Shown here: one piece after another, positions 16,582 to 25,243 of the stretch
Layout: every line of letters begins with the position of its first letter
Numbering within the stretch: position 1 is the first letter of the stretch
Source of the DNA: a virus
IMG/VR virus record: IMGVR_UViG_3300047554_000303
Span: 1-64,000 of that record
Direction: 5' to 3' (one strand)
Length of the DNA: 64,000 nt
Position numbers and translations under genes: made by a program
The notes under the pieces: generated by a model
What the model saw: only the letters and a program-made list of their open reading frames with translations
What the model was told of the DNA's origin: nothing
The model's database searches: none

Positions 16582-17694
16582 TTACGCGGTGTATACCTTG
16601 ACAATAGCCTGGTCGGTGATAACACCTAGACCCCAGATGGCGTACCATGCTAGTGCGTGCTCACGACCGAAGTCTAGAACACCACCGTCACGGAGCTCAA
16701 CTGGTAGGGAGATTGCGTGACCAAATGCGTTGTCACCAATCATGATGGACTCGTAAACGTCAGTTGCAGTGGTGCCAGTTGGGGCAGTTGCGCCTGGGTT
16801 CTCTGGGTTTCCACCAGAACCAGGAGCGGTGTTTGCCTTTACTGGAGCAGACCAGTAGTCGCTTGGAGCGCCTACCTGCGAGCTGTAGTTTACAGCGGTA
16901 CCCTGGGCAAGCTTCTTCACCTGAGTGGTCTCAATGAAGACTACGTCGTATAGACGACCAATCTCACCGAGCATGAAGTTACCTGGAGCAGCGTACTTGG
17001 TAACTTCGATGAACTCTGGGTTCGAACGAAGGTCACGAGACTGCTTAGGGTGGATGAACTGAACGTAGGTCTCACCTAGTCTTGGGATGTTCTTGGAAGC
17101 CAAGGTTAGAGCGGCATCCTTGATAGCACCAGTGGTGAGCTTGTGGTTGGCGGAAACGCCAGCGATAGAGGTAGCTGCGCTGCCCTCATCGTAGTTGGTG
17201 AACGCGCCACCAGAGATACCTGAGCGGTCGTAACCGAATACTGCAGAAGTTGCAGCAGACAGGGTGTTACGCGCCTGTAGGTCTAGGTACTGTGCCATGT
17301 GGCGTCCTAGAAGACGGGAAGCCGAAGCCATTACGTCGTCGAAGGAAGCGTTTAGCAGCAGCTCTGATACGGCAGTTGCGTAACCGTGCTCAGCAACGGT
17401 GATAGCAATCTGCTCTGCAGTCAGAGAGTTGGTGGTCATACGTACACCTTCGGTCAGTGGGGTTGGGTCCACTGCGAAGTTCTTGTAGCGAAGGAAGTTG
17501 ACACGAAGACCAGGAGCTACACCGAGCTCGGTCTTCTTGACAGCAAACTGCTCAAAGCGAAGAATTGGCATCGCCTGGAACAGAATTTCCTTCGACCAGA
17601 TGGTTTGAATAGCCTGGGACAGCTGGGTGTTAGAACCCGAGTACGCGGTAGGCGCGGACGCTAGCTGACCAGTACCAGTAATACCTGAAGCCAT
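16582..17694 (-). CDS. Major capsid protein, N4-gp56-like (HK97 fold)
   Basis: 370 residues. MASGITGTGQLASAPTAYSG, then SQAIQTIWSKEILFQAMPIL, FEQFAVKKTELGVAPGLRVN, PLTEGVRMTTNSLTAEQIAI and FIHPKQSRDLRSNPEFIEV follow the N4-gp56 capsid family: the LTEG and HP motifs and the length agree. It forms the icosahedral shell. It lies directly downstream of the scaffold gene and upstream of a GC-rich hairpin, as expected for a highly expressed late gene. Confidence 0.85.
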   Translation of the reverse strand: MASGITGTGQLASAPTAYSGSNTQLSQAIQTIWSKEILFQAMPILRFEQFAVKKTELGVAPGLRVNFLRYKNFAVDPTPLTEGVRMTTNSLTAEQIAITVAEHGYATAVSELLLNASFDDVMASASRLLGRHMAQYLDLQARNTLSAATSAVFGYDRSGISGGAFTNYDEGSAATSIAGVSANHKLTTGAIKDAALTLASKNIPRLGETYVQFIHPKQSRDLRSNPEFIEVTKYAAPGNFMLGEIGRLYDVVFIETTQVKKLAQGTAVNYSSQVGAPSDYWSAPVKANTAPGSGGNPENPGATAPTGTTATDVYESIMIGDNAFGHAISLPVELRDGGVLDFGREHALAWYAIWGLGVITDQAIVKVYTA

Positions 17695-17730
17695 AGTGGT
17701 TCAAGTCCTTTCGGTCGTTAGATTGGTTGA

Positions 17731-18528
17731 TTAGTTGTTGAACAAACCCTGTCCACGGTTGTTGCCTGTGCCAAGAAGTTTGGCTCTATTCTTCGCGTAG
17801 TCAGCCATTGACATGTCTTTAATACTGTCAGGGGTAAACGAACGTTGCTCCGAGTCATTATCCAGGGGTCCTGAGGCAGGTACGGTTACCCGTGCTCCTA
17901 CCATGTCTTTTCTAGTCTGCACACTAGCTTGTGCGACAGAGTCGAAAATCTTTGCAGATTTGTCTTTCAACGCCGAGATGCTCTGCTCAATCTCATCCTC
18001 GGAGTTGCCCTGAATCATGTCGATTAGTTCAGGGATGATGTTGTCGCGCTCCTGCTCCAGTCTTGCCTGGCGATACTGCATCAGGGCCTGGAAGCGACGC
18101 TCTTGCTCTAGGAGGGCAAATGCCTTTTCACGCTCAAGACGCTCGGCCTCAAGCTGGGACTGCCACTCTTGCTCCTTAAGTTGAAGCAGCTGGCGAACCT
18201 CTAGTTCTGCTTCTTCTTCTTCCTTCTTCTTCTTAGCTGCCTCGGCTTCGCGCTTCTTGCGCTCTTCCTTACGGCGAGCCTCTTCAGCTTCGCGTTCCTG
18301 CTCACGCTGCTTGAGAAGGGTTAGTTCCTCTTTTAGCTTCTCTACCTGTGGGTAAAGCTTCTCTTTCTCCTGCGCACGTGCCTTAGCAATGTCGTCTGCA
18401 GTGAAAAGGTTGCTTGCCACCTCAGGAGTCTCCGCCTCGTTGGTTGTGATTTCAGCCTCGTTAAGTTCTGGGGCCTGCGTAGTTTCGTCCATAAATGTAC
18501 TCTTTTCGTTGACTTGGTCGTTTTCCAT
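17731..18528 (-). CDS. Capsid scaffolding protein
   Basis: 265 residues, highly charged. Residues ~45-190 form a continuous coiled coil (AKARAQEKEKLYPQVEKLKE, KKREAEAAKKKKEEEEAELE, RLEREKAFALLEQERRFQAL). The C-terminus (SFTPDSIKDMSMADYAKNRA...NNRGQGLFNN) is a short basic helix typical of scaffold capsid-binding ends. Position between portal and major capsid gene supports the call. An AT-rich 100-bp gap lies upstream without a clear promoter. Confidence 0.8.
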   Translation of the reverse strand: MENDQVNEKSTFMDETTQAPELNEAEITTNEAETPEVASNLFTADDIAKARAQEKEKLYPQVEKLKEELTLLKQREQEREAEEARRKEERKKREAEAAKKKKEEEEAELEVRQLLQLKEQEWQSQLEAERLEREKAFALLEQERRFQALMQYRQARLEQERDNIIPELIDMIQGNSEDEIEQSISALKDKSAKIFDSVAQASVQTRKDMVGARVTVPASGPLDNDSEQRSFTPDSIKDMSMADYAKNRAKLLGTGNNRGQGLFNN

Positions 18529-18628
18529 ATAAGTAGCTCGTTGACCGTTCCTATTACGTAACTAGTTTTTAGTATTTTCAACTAATTCGGTATCTAAACC
18601 AAATTAATTCCACGAAATTCGTATAAAA

Positions 18629-20359
18629 CTAGTCTTTATCTATTGTAGAACGCACTGGCAACTCAGTGTTGTAAGCGTCATTCAACAAACCTTCTCTAAT
18701 CGCTACCTCTGCAGCGATGTTCTCCATTTGAGTCTGTGGGTCTGCGCCTGTTACTGGGTCTACTGGACCAGCCTGTCCATCACCTAGCACGTCACCACCG
18801 CCCATCATCATTGGGTCAATTGGAGTAGCAGTGCCGTCAGGACCAGCCATCATGCCAGTCATGTCCATAATCTGCTTCTGAATCTGTACACGCATCAAGT
18901 TGAGAGCGCCCTCAGCACGTGCTTCGTCAACAAGCTCCTGACGAATCTCACGTAGCTTCTCGTCTGGGAACTCCTCGCCAAGGGCACGTAGTGCACCGTG
19001 CTTGGACTCCAGACCCATCGATACCTTCTGTGCAAGCTCGTTAAGTAGAACAAGCTTGTCTAGAGGTAGTGGTGGAGGGAAGTGTGCGTAGTTGATGTAG
19101 GTGATTGGGTCGTCTGGGTCTAGACGCTCAACCTGACCTGGCTTAATAGGGCCGTTTACAGCAGGGTTGTATACAAGAGTCTCAGGCTCTTTTACAACGA
19201 GGTTGAGCATAACAAGCTCGTTAATACGCTGTAGACCTTCTTTATACTGAGCAACCTTGTGTGACCAACGGTTCATCAGAGGCTGGTACTGGATGGAAAG
19301 TGCAACACCTGAGGTGTTCGATACAGGCTGGGACTGACCAAGAGCAGACTCTGGCACGTTCATAAGCTCGTGCATTGAGCGCTTAATCATCTCTAGGTAC
19401 TGCAGAGCGCCCTGAATACCAGAGCCGCCGCCTTCTAGGTTGAAGACCTGTGCGTCCTTTGGCAGACCGCCCCAGACCTTCTTAGCGCCCTTCTCAAGGT
19501 TAGACGCCTTTGCACCCACGATAACAGTAACTGGAGCAGCGTGATAGTTAATAATATCCGCGATGTCAGTGGAGATTTCATTGTAGGAGCGGTTTAGGGC
19601 AATGATGTCATGAGCATCAGATAGGCCCCAAGGAGAACCAGATACAGGTGTGTTTGGTATGTGTACAACAGGGATAAGGCCCAGCGGGTTAGGGCGCGAA
19701 TCAATGAGCTCATCGTTAATGTACTCCTCAATAATGTCGTCCGTAAGAATCTCGGTGTAGGTGAATACCTGACGAGTACCCTCTAGTGAGGTTCCCCAGA
19801 AGCGGTACTTCTGCTTGAAACGGAGTAGACGAGTACGGTCGTGAGGGTGAAACTCTGGGAAACAGAAAGCTGAGTTTAGTGGGAGGATGCGCACACGGCC
19901 AGGGTGGAAGCGACCAATAGAGTCTTCCCATGCCTCTTCGTAAGCAATCTTGACAAAGCAGTCACCAGTGATTCCACCAATCTGTGCCATCTCTAGCAAA
20001 ATCTTGGTCTTGTCGTTATCTACTTCCCATACTCTTTCAAGTAGGTCAGGAACGATGTGCTCAGTGCTGGCTGGTGAGCGGAAGTGGACTCCGTGCCCAA
20101 AGGTAAAACGGGCTAGGTAGTCGATGAAAGCACGGTAGTAGTTTACCGAAATCTGCATTTCGCCCTGCTCACGGCGGTATCCCCAGTGGTGACCGAGGTA
20201 CATAGCCCAGTTGAGCGAGTAGCGGTTTAGGCGAGGGCCGTGGACTTCAAACTCTTCGTCAGCAAGCTCAACAAGTCCCAAAGGGGAAATGGAGATAGTA
20301 AGGTCAGATGACGCCGCTCTATAGCTAGGCGGAGAGAAATCGAAGTAGGAGCCACTCAT
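18629..20359 (-). CDS. Portal protein (SPP1 gp6-like)
   Basis: 576 residues, usual portal length. N-terminal wing (LNRYSLNWAMYLGHHWGYRR, SVNYYRAFIDYLARFTFGHG), EVDNDKTKILLEMAQIGGIT, clip/stem region (LSDAHDIIALNRSYNEISTD), the conserved MIKRSMHELMNVPESALGQ with SNTSGVALSIQYQPLMNRWS, and a helical crown (NELAQKVSMGLESKHGALRA). These follow Phage_portal_2 / SPP1 gp6. It forms the dodecameric DNA entry ring. It precedes the scaffold gene in the operon. Confidence 0.85.
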   Translation of the reverse strand: MSGSYFDFSPPSYRAASSDLTISISPLGLVELADEEFEVHGPRLNRYSLNWAMYLGHHWGYRREQGEMQISVNYYRAFIDYLARFTFGHGVHFRSPASTEHIVPDLLERVWEVDNDKTKILLEMAQIGGITGDCFVKIAYEEAWEDSIGRFHPGRVRILPLNSAFCFPEFHPHDRTRLLRFKQKYRFWGTSLEGTRQVFTYTEILTDDIIEEYINDELIDSRPNPLGLIPVVHIPNTPVSGSPWGLSDAHDIIALNRSYNEISTDIADIINYHAAPVTVIVGAKASNLEKGAKKVWGGLPKDAQVFNLEGGGSGIQGALQYLEMIKRSMHELMNVPESALGQSQPVSNTSGVALSIQYQPLMNRWSHKVAQYKEGLQRINELVMLNLVVKEPETLVYNPAVNGPIKPGQVERLDPDDPITYINYAHFPPPLPLDKLVLLNELAQKVSMGLESKHGALRALGEEFPDEKLREIRQELVDEARAEGALNLMRVQIQKQIMDMTGMMAGPDGTATPIDPMMMGGGDVLGDGQAGPVDPVTGADPQTQMENIAAEVAIREGLLNDAYNTELPVRSTIDKD

Positions 20360-20364
20360 ATTTT

Positions 20365-20631
20365 TTAGTGTTTCTTGTCTAGGCGGTGTCCGCGGTGCTT
20401 GAGGTCGCGGTCTTTCTCGTCAGGGTGGTGACCCTCACGTGCCTCTATCATATGTCTAATAACGCGTTTACGCTCATTTTCTACAACTGGGTCTATAAAC
20501 TTGCCGCCCAGTTCTAGATACCGCTTGTGCACCCAGTGAGATGCGCCAGGTGATGGATAAACACGGTACTTAGCCTTGGCTTGCATGACGACCATAGCGT
20601 AGAGCTTTTGGTTTGATGGGGTTTCAGCCAT
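20365..20631 (-). CDS. Small basic protein, DUF5872-like
   Basis: 88 residues. KLYAMVVMQAKAKYRVYPSP followed by GASHWVHKRYLELGGKF is the pattern of a small family (lysine-rich, VxxxAKxKYxVYPSxxASxWVxKxYxxxGG) found in phages and giant viruses. The C-terminus is very basic (KDRDLKHRGHRLDKKH). Function unknown; it may bind DNA or sit in the virion. It is 5 nt before the portal gene. Confidence 0.6.
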   Translation of the reverse strand: MAETPSNQKLYAMVVMQAKAKYRVYPSPGASHWVHKRYLELGGKFIDPVVENERKRVIRHMIEAREGHHPDEKDRDLKHRGHRLDKKH

Positions 20632-20646
20632 TGCAGTCCTAAAGGA

Positions 20647-20692
20647 CCTAGCCCCGTTCCCAGAAAGGGGAGAACTGGGAACGGAGGCTAGG
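20647..20692 (-). terminator. Hairpin between 21093 gene and portal operon
   Basis: A long imperfect stem, CCTAGCCTCCGTTCCCAG with CTGGGAACGGGGCTAGG on the minus strand, followed by TCCTTT. It probably reduces read-through from the terminase side. Confidence 0.6.
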
Positions 20693-20700
20693 AAGACGTA

Positions 20701-21093
20701 TTAGTCGTTTACTACGGTTGGGTTGACGCGCATGGTGCGACCCATGGACATCTTGGTCTCAATGACCTGCTCTGAGTTCTGGCTGTAAGAGCCGTGTGCG
20801 AACTCACCCAAGAAGGTAGGAGCCTCTACCCAAGCAGCCGAACCGACGTGTGCACGCTCTGAGAGAGTCTCAGCAGCTGGCTTCTGCCATACTGGTGCGT
20901 TACGGTTTGGACGACCTGGAGCAGTAGCAAAGCCAGAGGCCATGCCCTTCTGGAAGTCAGTTGGGACGTCGGTGTCAGTTGCGACACCCTCTTCGAAACG
21001 GAGTGGGCCACGACGCTCTGCGTTGCCTGACATCTTCATCTCGTAAGCCTGAGCACCACGCTCAGGGAATTGTGGATTTGGGGCGATACCCAT
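20701..21093 (-). CDS. Head-module protein of unknown function
   Basis: 130 residues from the ATG at 21093, chosen because AAGGAG lies 6 nt upstream; the longer form to 21132 lacks this. It reads MGIAPNPQFPERGAQAYEMK, then GPLRFEEGVATDTDVPTDFQ and WVEAPTFLGEFAHGSYSQ. Pro/Gly-rich, no membrane segment or recognised motif. The style resembles short virion proteins at 55-57 kb. Confidence 0.6.
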   Translation of the reverse strand: MGIAPNPQFPERGAQAYEMKMSGNAERRGPLRFEEGVATDTDVPTDFQKGMASGFATAPGRPNRNAPVWQKPAAETLSERAHVGSAAWVEAPTFLGEFAHGSYSQNSEQVIETKMSMGRTMRVNPTVVND

Positions 21094-21182
21094 AAGAAAC
21101 TCCTTAGTGATTGGAATAGTCGACTTTTCCACTTACAAGTTTGGCTTGTAATACCACTTTTGTAATACTCAACTCAAACTTT

Positions 21183-22799
21183 TTAATAGAACATGTTTGA
21201 GGTAGATTCAATCTCTGGCATCACTAGGTCTACAGTCATAGAACATGCGATAGCTAGGGAGTCTACGAAGTCATCGTGAGCGTAGTTTTCCTTAGGCGCT
21301 GCCACAGTGAAGTTAGGGCCCTTGTACACAACCTCAGCGTCAGTCATCTGCTGGTAGAACTGCTTCCAGATACGTAGGCGCTTAGTCTTAGCGTGGGCAG
21401 GGTACGACATCATTCCACGCTGGATTAGAGCCTGCAGGTGCTTGAATCGCTTGGACTGCTCGGTAGGGGAAGACGTAAGGGCGATTACCTCAGCACGAGG
21501 CATCAGTATCTTTAGTCTTTGGGCGACGGCGTCTCCGACACCGTTGGCGTCGACACCGATGGCGAGAACATCGTAGTTATTGAGGAAGTTAACAATCTGA
21601 AAATACTGCTCTTCCCAGTCGTCACCTTGTAGTTCCAGCCAGTTAAGTACTCGGTGGTCATAATAGCCAAATTCATCTGGACGGTCCCAGTCGACCCAGA
21701 CCACAGTGACAACAGTGGAGTCCATTTTTCTAGCAGGGTCGATTCCGACCACAACAGGGGTTTTATGCCAGACTTTGACGAGTTCTTGAGATTTGTCACC
21801 AAGCTCATCCAAGACGGAAGACGTAACAAACATGCCTCGTTCAAGAAGCCACTTGCAGTTGTAAGACATCTGGAACTCATCTGAGTCCTCTCCGATTCGT
21901 AGCATCTCTTTTTTGATGAACTTGGCATAGTTGTCATTTACCTTTGCGACGTCGCGCCAGTCCCATTGGTAGTGGTTCTGTCTAGCACCACGACCAGTTG
22001 CACGGCGTTTGTTTAGCTGAATAGACCTGTAGAAGTTGTTCTTACTGGTAGTTGGGGTACCAGTCTTAATCATTGTTCCTGCGTAGTACGCAAGCATCGG
22101 GGAAATAGACTTGGACACTACGAAGTCGTCAGCTTCTTGGCACTCGTCGATAACAATTACATGGAACGACTTAGACTCAATTTTCGCACGAGGGTTGGCG
22201 GTCATCATGGTAAGCGTAGAGCCAGCCTTCTTGAGGCGAATCATGCGGGTCACACCACCGACTTTGGCAGCTTGGTCGTCAATCTCTGGGTCGCCTAGAA
22301 CTTCTTGGGCACGCTCAGATGTAAGGCGAGTAACAGTTCTGGAGAACAGAGTTTCCGCCTGTGACTCGGTAGGAGCGAACATACCTACCCAAAGGCCATC
22401 CTTAAAACGCCCCAATAGGTCTGGGTAAAGCTTGGCTAGTAGAGGAAGCAGCACCATCAGCGTAGATAGTGTGTCTGACACGGTCTCTGTCTTACCTGAC
22501 TGACGAGATGCCAGGGCAGTGATTTCTTCACCGTCGTTTATAATAACGGACTCTATAATACGACGTGCCAGTGGTTTCTGATACGGGTGCAGGTCATGGC
22601 CTACTAGAACAACCATAAACTGCATAATCTTCTCAATGATGCGGTTTACAAATGCCTGGGATAGAGGGTCTTCCTCTTCAATCTCTTCGAACTGTTCTAG
22701 TTCTTCGTCGTGCTCTTCTTGGTAGTACTCAGGACTGATTTCTTCAAACTTGTCATCACCGTAGTACTCGTCTTCTTCAATTTCATCCATTGCGCTCAC
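21183..22799 (-). CDS. terL: Terminase large subunit
   Basis: 538 residues. ATPase: Walker A SRQSGKT at 98-104, Walker B VIVIDE at 214-219, coupling motif TGTPT at 246-250. RNase H-like nuclease: GIDPARKMDS with D354, GVDANGVGD with D417, and YAHDDFVDSLA with D509/D510/D513. It packages and cuts concatemeric DNA at the portal. The first 45 residues are a Glu/Asp-rich extension. Start is a GTG at 22799 or the ATG at 22790, which overlaps the upstream stop. No small subunit is recognised next to it. Confidence 0.93.
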   Translation of the reverse strand: MSAMDEIEEDEYYGDDKFEEISPEYYQEEHDEELEQFEEIEEEDPLSQAFVNRIIEKIMQFMVVLVGHDLHPYQKPLARRIIESVIINDGEEITALASRQSGKTETVSDTLSTLMVLLPLLAKLYPDLLGRFKDGLWVGMFAPTESQAETLFSRTVTRLTSERAQEVLGDPEIDDQAAKVGGVTRMIRLKKAGSTLTMMTANPRAKIESKSFHVIVIDECQEADDFVVSKSISPMLAYYAGTMIKTGTPTTSKNNFYRSIQLNKRRATGRGARQNHYQWDWRDVAKVNDNYAKFIKKEMLRIGEDSDEFQMSYNCKWLLERGMFVTSSVLDELGDKSQELVKVWHKTPVVVGIDPARKMDSTVVTVVWVDWDRPDEFGYYDHRVLNWLELQGDDWEEQYFQIVNFLNNYDVLAIGVDANGVGDAVAQRLKILMPRAEVIALTSSPTEQSKRFKHLQALIQRGMMSYPAHAKTKRLRIWKQFYQQMTDAEVVYKGPNFTVAAPKENYAHDDFVDSLAIACSMTVDLVMPEIESTSNMFY

Positions 22800-23025
22800 G
22801 GTTCTTTAGCTCGGTGGTAATTGCAAACAAGGCTTCTGCACCAAGGTGTGCCTCTTCAAGAAGCACAGGGTCTTGACTTCTAGACCACTGGGTTAGGCTT
22901 TTTCCAATAGCAAACAAGGCGTTCTCAGCCCAAAGGACTAGCTCAGTAGTCCCAATCTTCTCCACTCTCTTCTGGAGCTTGGTAGGCAGCTGGGGTCCAC
23001 CCTTTGTCTTTTGAAAAATCTTCAT
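22783..23025 (-). CDS. Hypothetical protein before terL
   Basis: 80 residues if the ATG at 23025 is used; a GTG 21 codons later is an alternative. Helical: ELVLWAENALFAIGKSLTQW and LLEEAHLGAEALFAITTELK. Its stop overlaps the terL start, a sign that it is translated. The long overlap (83 nt) with 22943-23269 suggests the shorter start may be correct. It could be a small terminase-like protein, but no DNA-binding motif is visible. Confidence 0.5.
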   Translation of the reverse strand: MKIFQKTKGGPQLPTKLQKRVEKIGTTELVLWAENALFAIGKSLTQWSRSQDPVLLEEAHLGAEALFAITTELKNRERNG

Positions 23026-23269
23026 CTTTTAGTACCCGTCCTTGAACTGCTCGGTTTAGTGCTTCTTCTTCACTGTCAATTTTACCTGTCCACTTACCCA
23101 CTACGAAGGCCTTGTGGTTAGGCATCCTAAAAATAAAAGGCTCAGAAGTTCTAAATGGCTCTGAGATTTCTTGAGTCCAACCTTTAACGTACAGCTTAGT
23201 CCCCCACTCAACAGGGAAGTCGATGTACTGAAAGAAGTGTTTTGGTCCGATGTTGTGAATCTTAGGCAT
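22943..23269 (-). CDS. Hypothetical protein
   Basis: 108 residues: MPKIHNIGPKHFFQYIDFPV, KLYVKGWTQEISEPF, NHKAFVVGKWTGKIDSEEEA, and an acidic Trp/Tyr end GEDWDY. Alpha/beta, no known motif. It begins in a TAATG overlap with 23269-24042, so it belongs to the head operon. Confidence 0.6.
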   Translation of the reverse strand: MPKIHNIGPKHFFQYIDFPVEWGTKLYVKGWTQEISEPFRTSEPFIFRMPNHKAFVVGKWTGKIDSEEEALNRAVQGRVLKDEDFSKDKGWTPAAYQAPEESGEDWDY

Positions 23270-24042
23270 TATTTCTGATTAGGGTTCTTTCCGAGTTTCT
23301 TCTGAGCAGACTTAGGAACAGCTCCAGGTTTGACCGTACGGCGCTCGCCAGTAGCCTTGTTAGTGTACTTGTACGCCCGCTTGGTTGAGAAGCGATACTG
23401 GCTTGCACGAGCAATCGTATAGATAAGCTGACGATTTTGTTCTGAAACTCTGGAGACATCTGCAGGGCCATTACGGTAGTTCCTAGTCAGGTCTGCAGAA
23501 GGCAAGTCTTTAGCGATGAACTCACCCTTAGAGATAGACGTGCGGAACTTCACCCAGAAAGAACGGTCTACGTCGTAGTAGTTCCACAGGGTGCCGTCAC
23601 GGAACAAAACAGTGAGAGTGCCAAGGTTATCTGACGAAGCACCTGACTGACGAGGGTATCTTTCCCAACCAGCGGCAACAGTGTAAGGGCGCTTGTAGTT
23701 CGTGCTACTTGTAGGAACAATCGTAAGAGCAGCTGGACGGGCGTTGTCAGGCCCTACGCTGTCGAAGTCTAAGGCGTTGTACTGAAGCTCTTCTTCGCCA
23801 GTCTCAGGGTTGACAGCCATGAAAGGCTGGCGCACTGGGGTTTCGTCGGTATTCTTAGGCTTGTAAAAGCGAGCCTCTAGCTCGCCCTCAGCGTTGTACC
23901 TGACTTCTTGGGAGTAGCCCTGCTCGTCTGCAAAGATGGGGTCTGTTAGGCGCGGTAGATTACGAGTGCCTGTGCCCTGACGGTATTGTTCTAGGAGCCG
24001 TCGACGGGCATCTGCGTCGTAGCCTTTAAAGTATTTCGCCAT
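23269..24042 (-). CDS. KTSC-domain-like virion protein
   Basis: 257 residues. A central segment GTLTVLFRDGTLWNYYDVDR...KFRTSISKGEFI resembles the KTSC domain (a small beta fold in phage and RNA-associated proteins). The N-terminus is charged (YFKGYDADARRRLLEQYRQG) and the C-terminus is basic (KYTNKATGERRTVKPG...KKLGKNPNQK). Probably a head or connector component; exact role unknown. First gene after a terminator, start preceded by AGGA. Confidence 0.6.
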   Translation of the reverse strand: MAKYFKGYDADARRRLLEQYRQGTGTRNLPRLTDPIFADEQGYSQEVRYNAEGELEARFYKPKNTDETPVRQPFMAVNPETGEEELQYNALDFDSVGPDNARPAALTIVPTSSTNYKRPYTVAAGWERYPRQSGASSDNLGTLTVLFRDGTLWNYYDVDRSFWVKFRTSISKGEFIAKDLPSADLTRNYRNGPADVSRVSEQNRQLIYTIARASQYRFSTKRAYKYTNKATGERRTVKPGAVPKSAQKKLGKNPNQK

Positions 24043-24059
24043 AATGTCCTAAAACTAAA

Positions 24060-24084
24060 CCCCTAGCAACAATGTTACTAGGGG
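24060..24084 (-). terminator. Rho-independent terminator (minus strand)
   Basis: CCCCTAGTAACA and TGTTGCTAGGGG pair across a short loop on the minus strand, followed by TTTAGTTTT. Confidence 0.75.
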
Positions 24085-24106
24085 CTTAGTAGTTACAGTC
24101 GCTAAA

Positions 24107-24790
24107 TTAGCTAGCTGCTGCGAAAGGGGTGATGGTGATGGCGTCGCCAACCTCAACCTCGTTAGCGCCTGCGGCGACTGACTGGGTCTTGATGGTTCCA
24201 GCTACACCGTGGATGTTGCCAGTCTCGTTGATGCCAGTGGTGTCTCCGACGGTGAATCCAGAACCAGCGATGGTTAGGGTGGTCGAAGTTGCTGCAGTTA
24301 CAGTCCAAGTACCAAGAGCGTACGAAGGTAGGTTAACTGGGCTAGAACCAGCTGGGGTACCAGCTAGTAGAGTTACCTTAGAACCTACTGGGTAAGCGGT
24401 ACTTGCAGAGGAGGTGTAAACCACAGCGACAGTTGCGCTAGTTGCGTTGAAGCGGGTTACGTCCTTCTTAGCGTTGGTAGCTGCAGTAGCTACGGTAACA
24501 ACTAGACCTGCATCCTCAAGGATGTCGGTTGCGTTGGCAGTGGTCTGACCGATAACGCTAGCTACGGTGATGTAGCCTGCGCCCTCTGGTCCTGCACTGT
24601 TAGGGGTGTATAGCGGATATCCGTTCCAACCAGTGTAAGCAACGTTGTGGTTGTCTAGGGCGGCGTTTAGCAGACCGCCACCGTTCTCTTCACGGACATC
24701 GTTTGGCTGCATGGGCATGTTACCCCATACGTGGTCAATGACGACGTTTCCAGCGTCGTCTAGTAGGTTGCCATTTTCATTTACGGCCAT
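24107..24790 (-). CDS. Virion protein with PASTA-like segment
   Basis: 227 residues. N-terminal DDAGNVVIDHVWGNMPMQPN, then ITVASVIGQTTANATDILED followed by AGLVV, which matches the first half of a PASTA domain, and Ser/Thr/Ala/Val-rich beta repeats (LTIAGSGFTVGDTTGINETG). The C-terminus EVEVGDAITITPFAAAS is typical of secreted or virion-surface proteins. It could be a capsid decoration or cell-wall-binding protein. Abundant product is likely: it ends at a strong terminator. Confidence 0.6.
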   Translation of the reverse strand: MAVNENGNLLDDAGNVVIDHVWGNMPMQPNDVREENGGGLLNAALDNHNVAYTGWNGYPLYTPNSAGPEGAGYITVASVIGQTTANATDILEDAGLVVTVATAATNAKKDVTRFNATSATVAVVYTSSASTAYPVGSKVTLLAGTPAGSSPVNLPSYALGTWTVTAATSTTLTIAGSGFTVGDTTGINETGNIHGVAGTIKTQSVAAGANEVEVGDAITITPFAAAS

Positions 24791-25026
24791 TAGTATTCTT
24801 CCTCACATTCATGAATGGGTAGTTCGTCCTCATAGAGTACCTCTCCGCAGTCCCTACAACGGAACATACGAACGTCGTCTAGTGCTTCATGTAAAGAGTC
24901 GGAGTGGGAGTCGTCGTACACTACCCGAGTTTGCGCAAGAATCTCGGGAGGGAACGGACCATGAGGTCTGTATGCAGATTTAGGGACCTCGTGTCCCTGA
25001 ACTGCAAACTTTCTAATCAGCGCCAT
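24790..25026 (-). CDS. Small zinc-finger-like protein
   Basis: 78 residues with a C-terminal RCRDCGEVLYEDELPIHECE: Cys-X2-Cys and His-X-Cys ligands for one metal. The N-terminus is ALIRKFAVQGHEVPKSAYRP. TAATG overlap with 24107-24790 and a 14-nt overlap with 25013-25243, so the three genes are co-translated. Function unknown. Confidence 0.6.
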   Translation of the reverse strand: MALIRKFAVQGHEVPKSAYRPHGPFPPEILAQTRVVYDDSHSDSLHEALDDVRMFRCRDCGEVLYEDELPIHECEEEY

Positions 25027-25243
25027 TTTCGTCTACTGGCTCTTCGGCAACTACAGGCTCTTCTGCAGGTGCGGACTTCTTCTTGGTAGACTTTGGTGCT
25101 TCTTCGACGAAAGGCTTTAGAGCGCCTGAAAACTTCGCACGGACTGTTCTAGGTACGTGCTTGTTGCAGTACACAATAGAGAAGCTAGGGGTTACTTCGT
25201 ACACCAGCTCAGCTGGTGACTCGCAGTTTGCACAAGTAGTCAT
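25013..25243 (-). CDS. Small zinc-ribbon-like protein
   Basis: 76 residues: CANCESPAELVYEV and YCNKHVPRTVRAKF give a CX2C...CX2H site, followed by an acidic/basic tail (APKSTKKKSAPAEEPVVAEE). The head resembles actinobacterial small CxxC proteins. Unknown role, coupled to both neighbours. Confidence 0.6.
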   Translation of the reverse strand: MTTCANCESPAELVYEVTPSFSIVYCNKHVPRTVRAKFSGALKPFVEEAPKSTKKKSAPAEEPVVAEEPVDENGAD

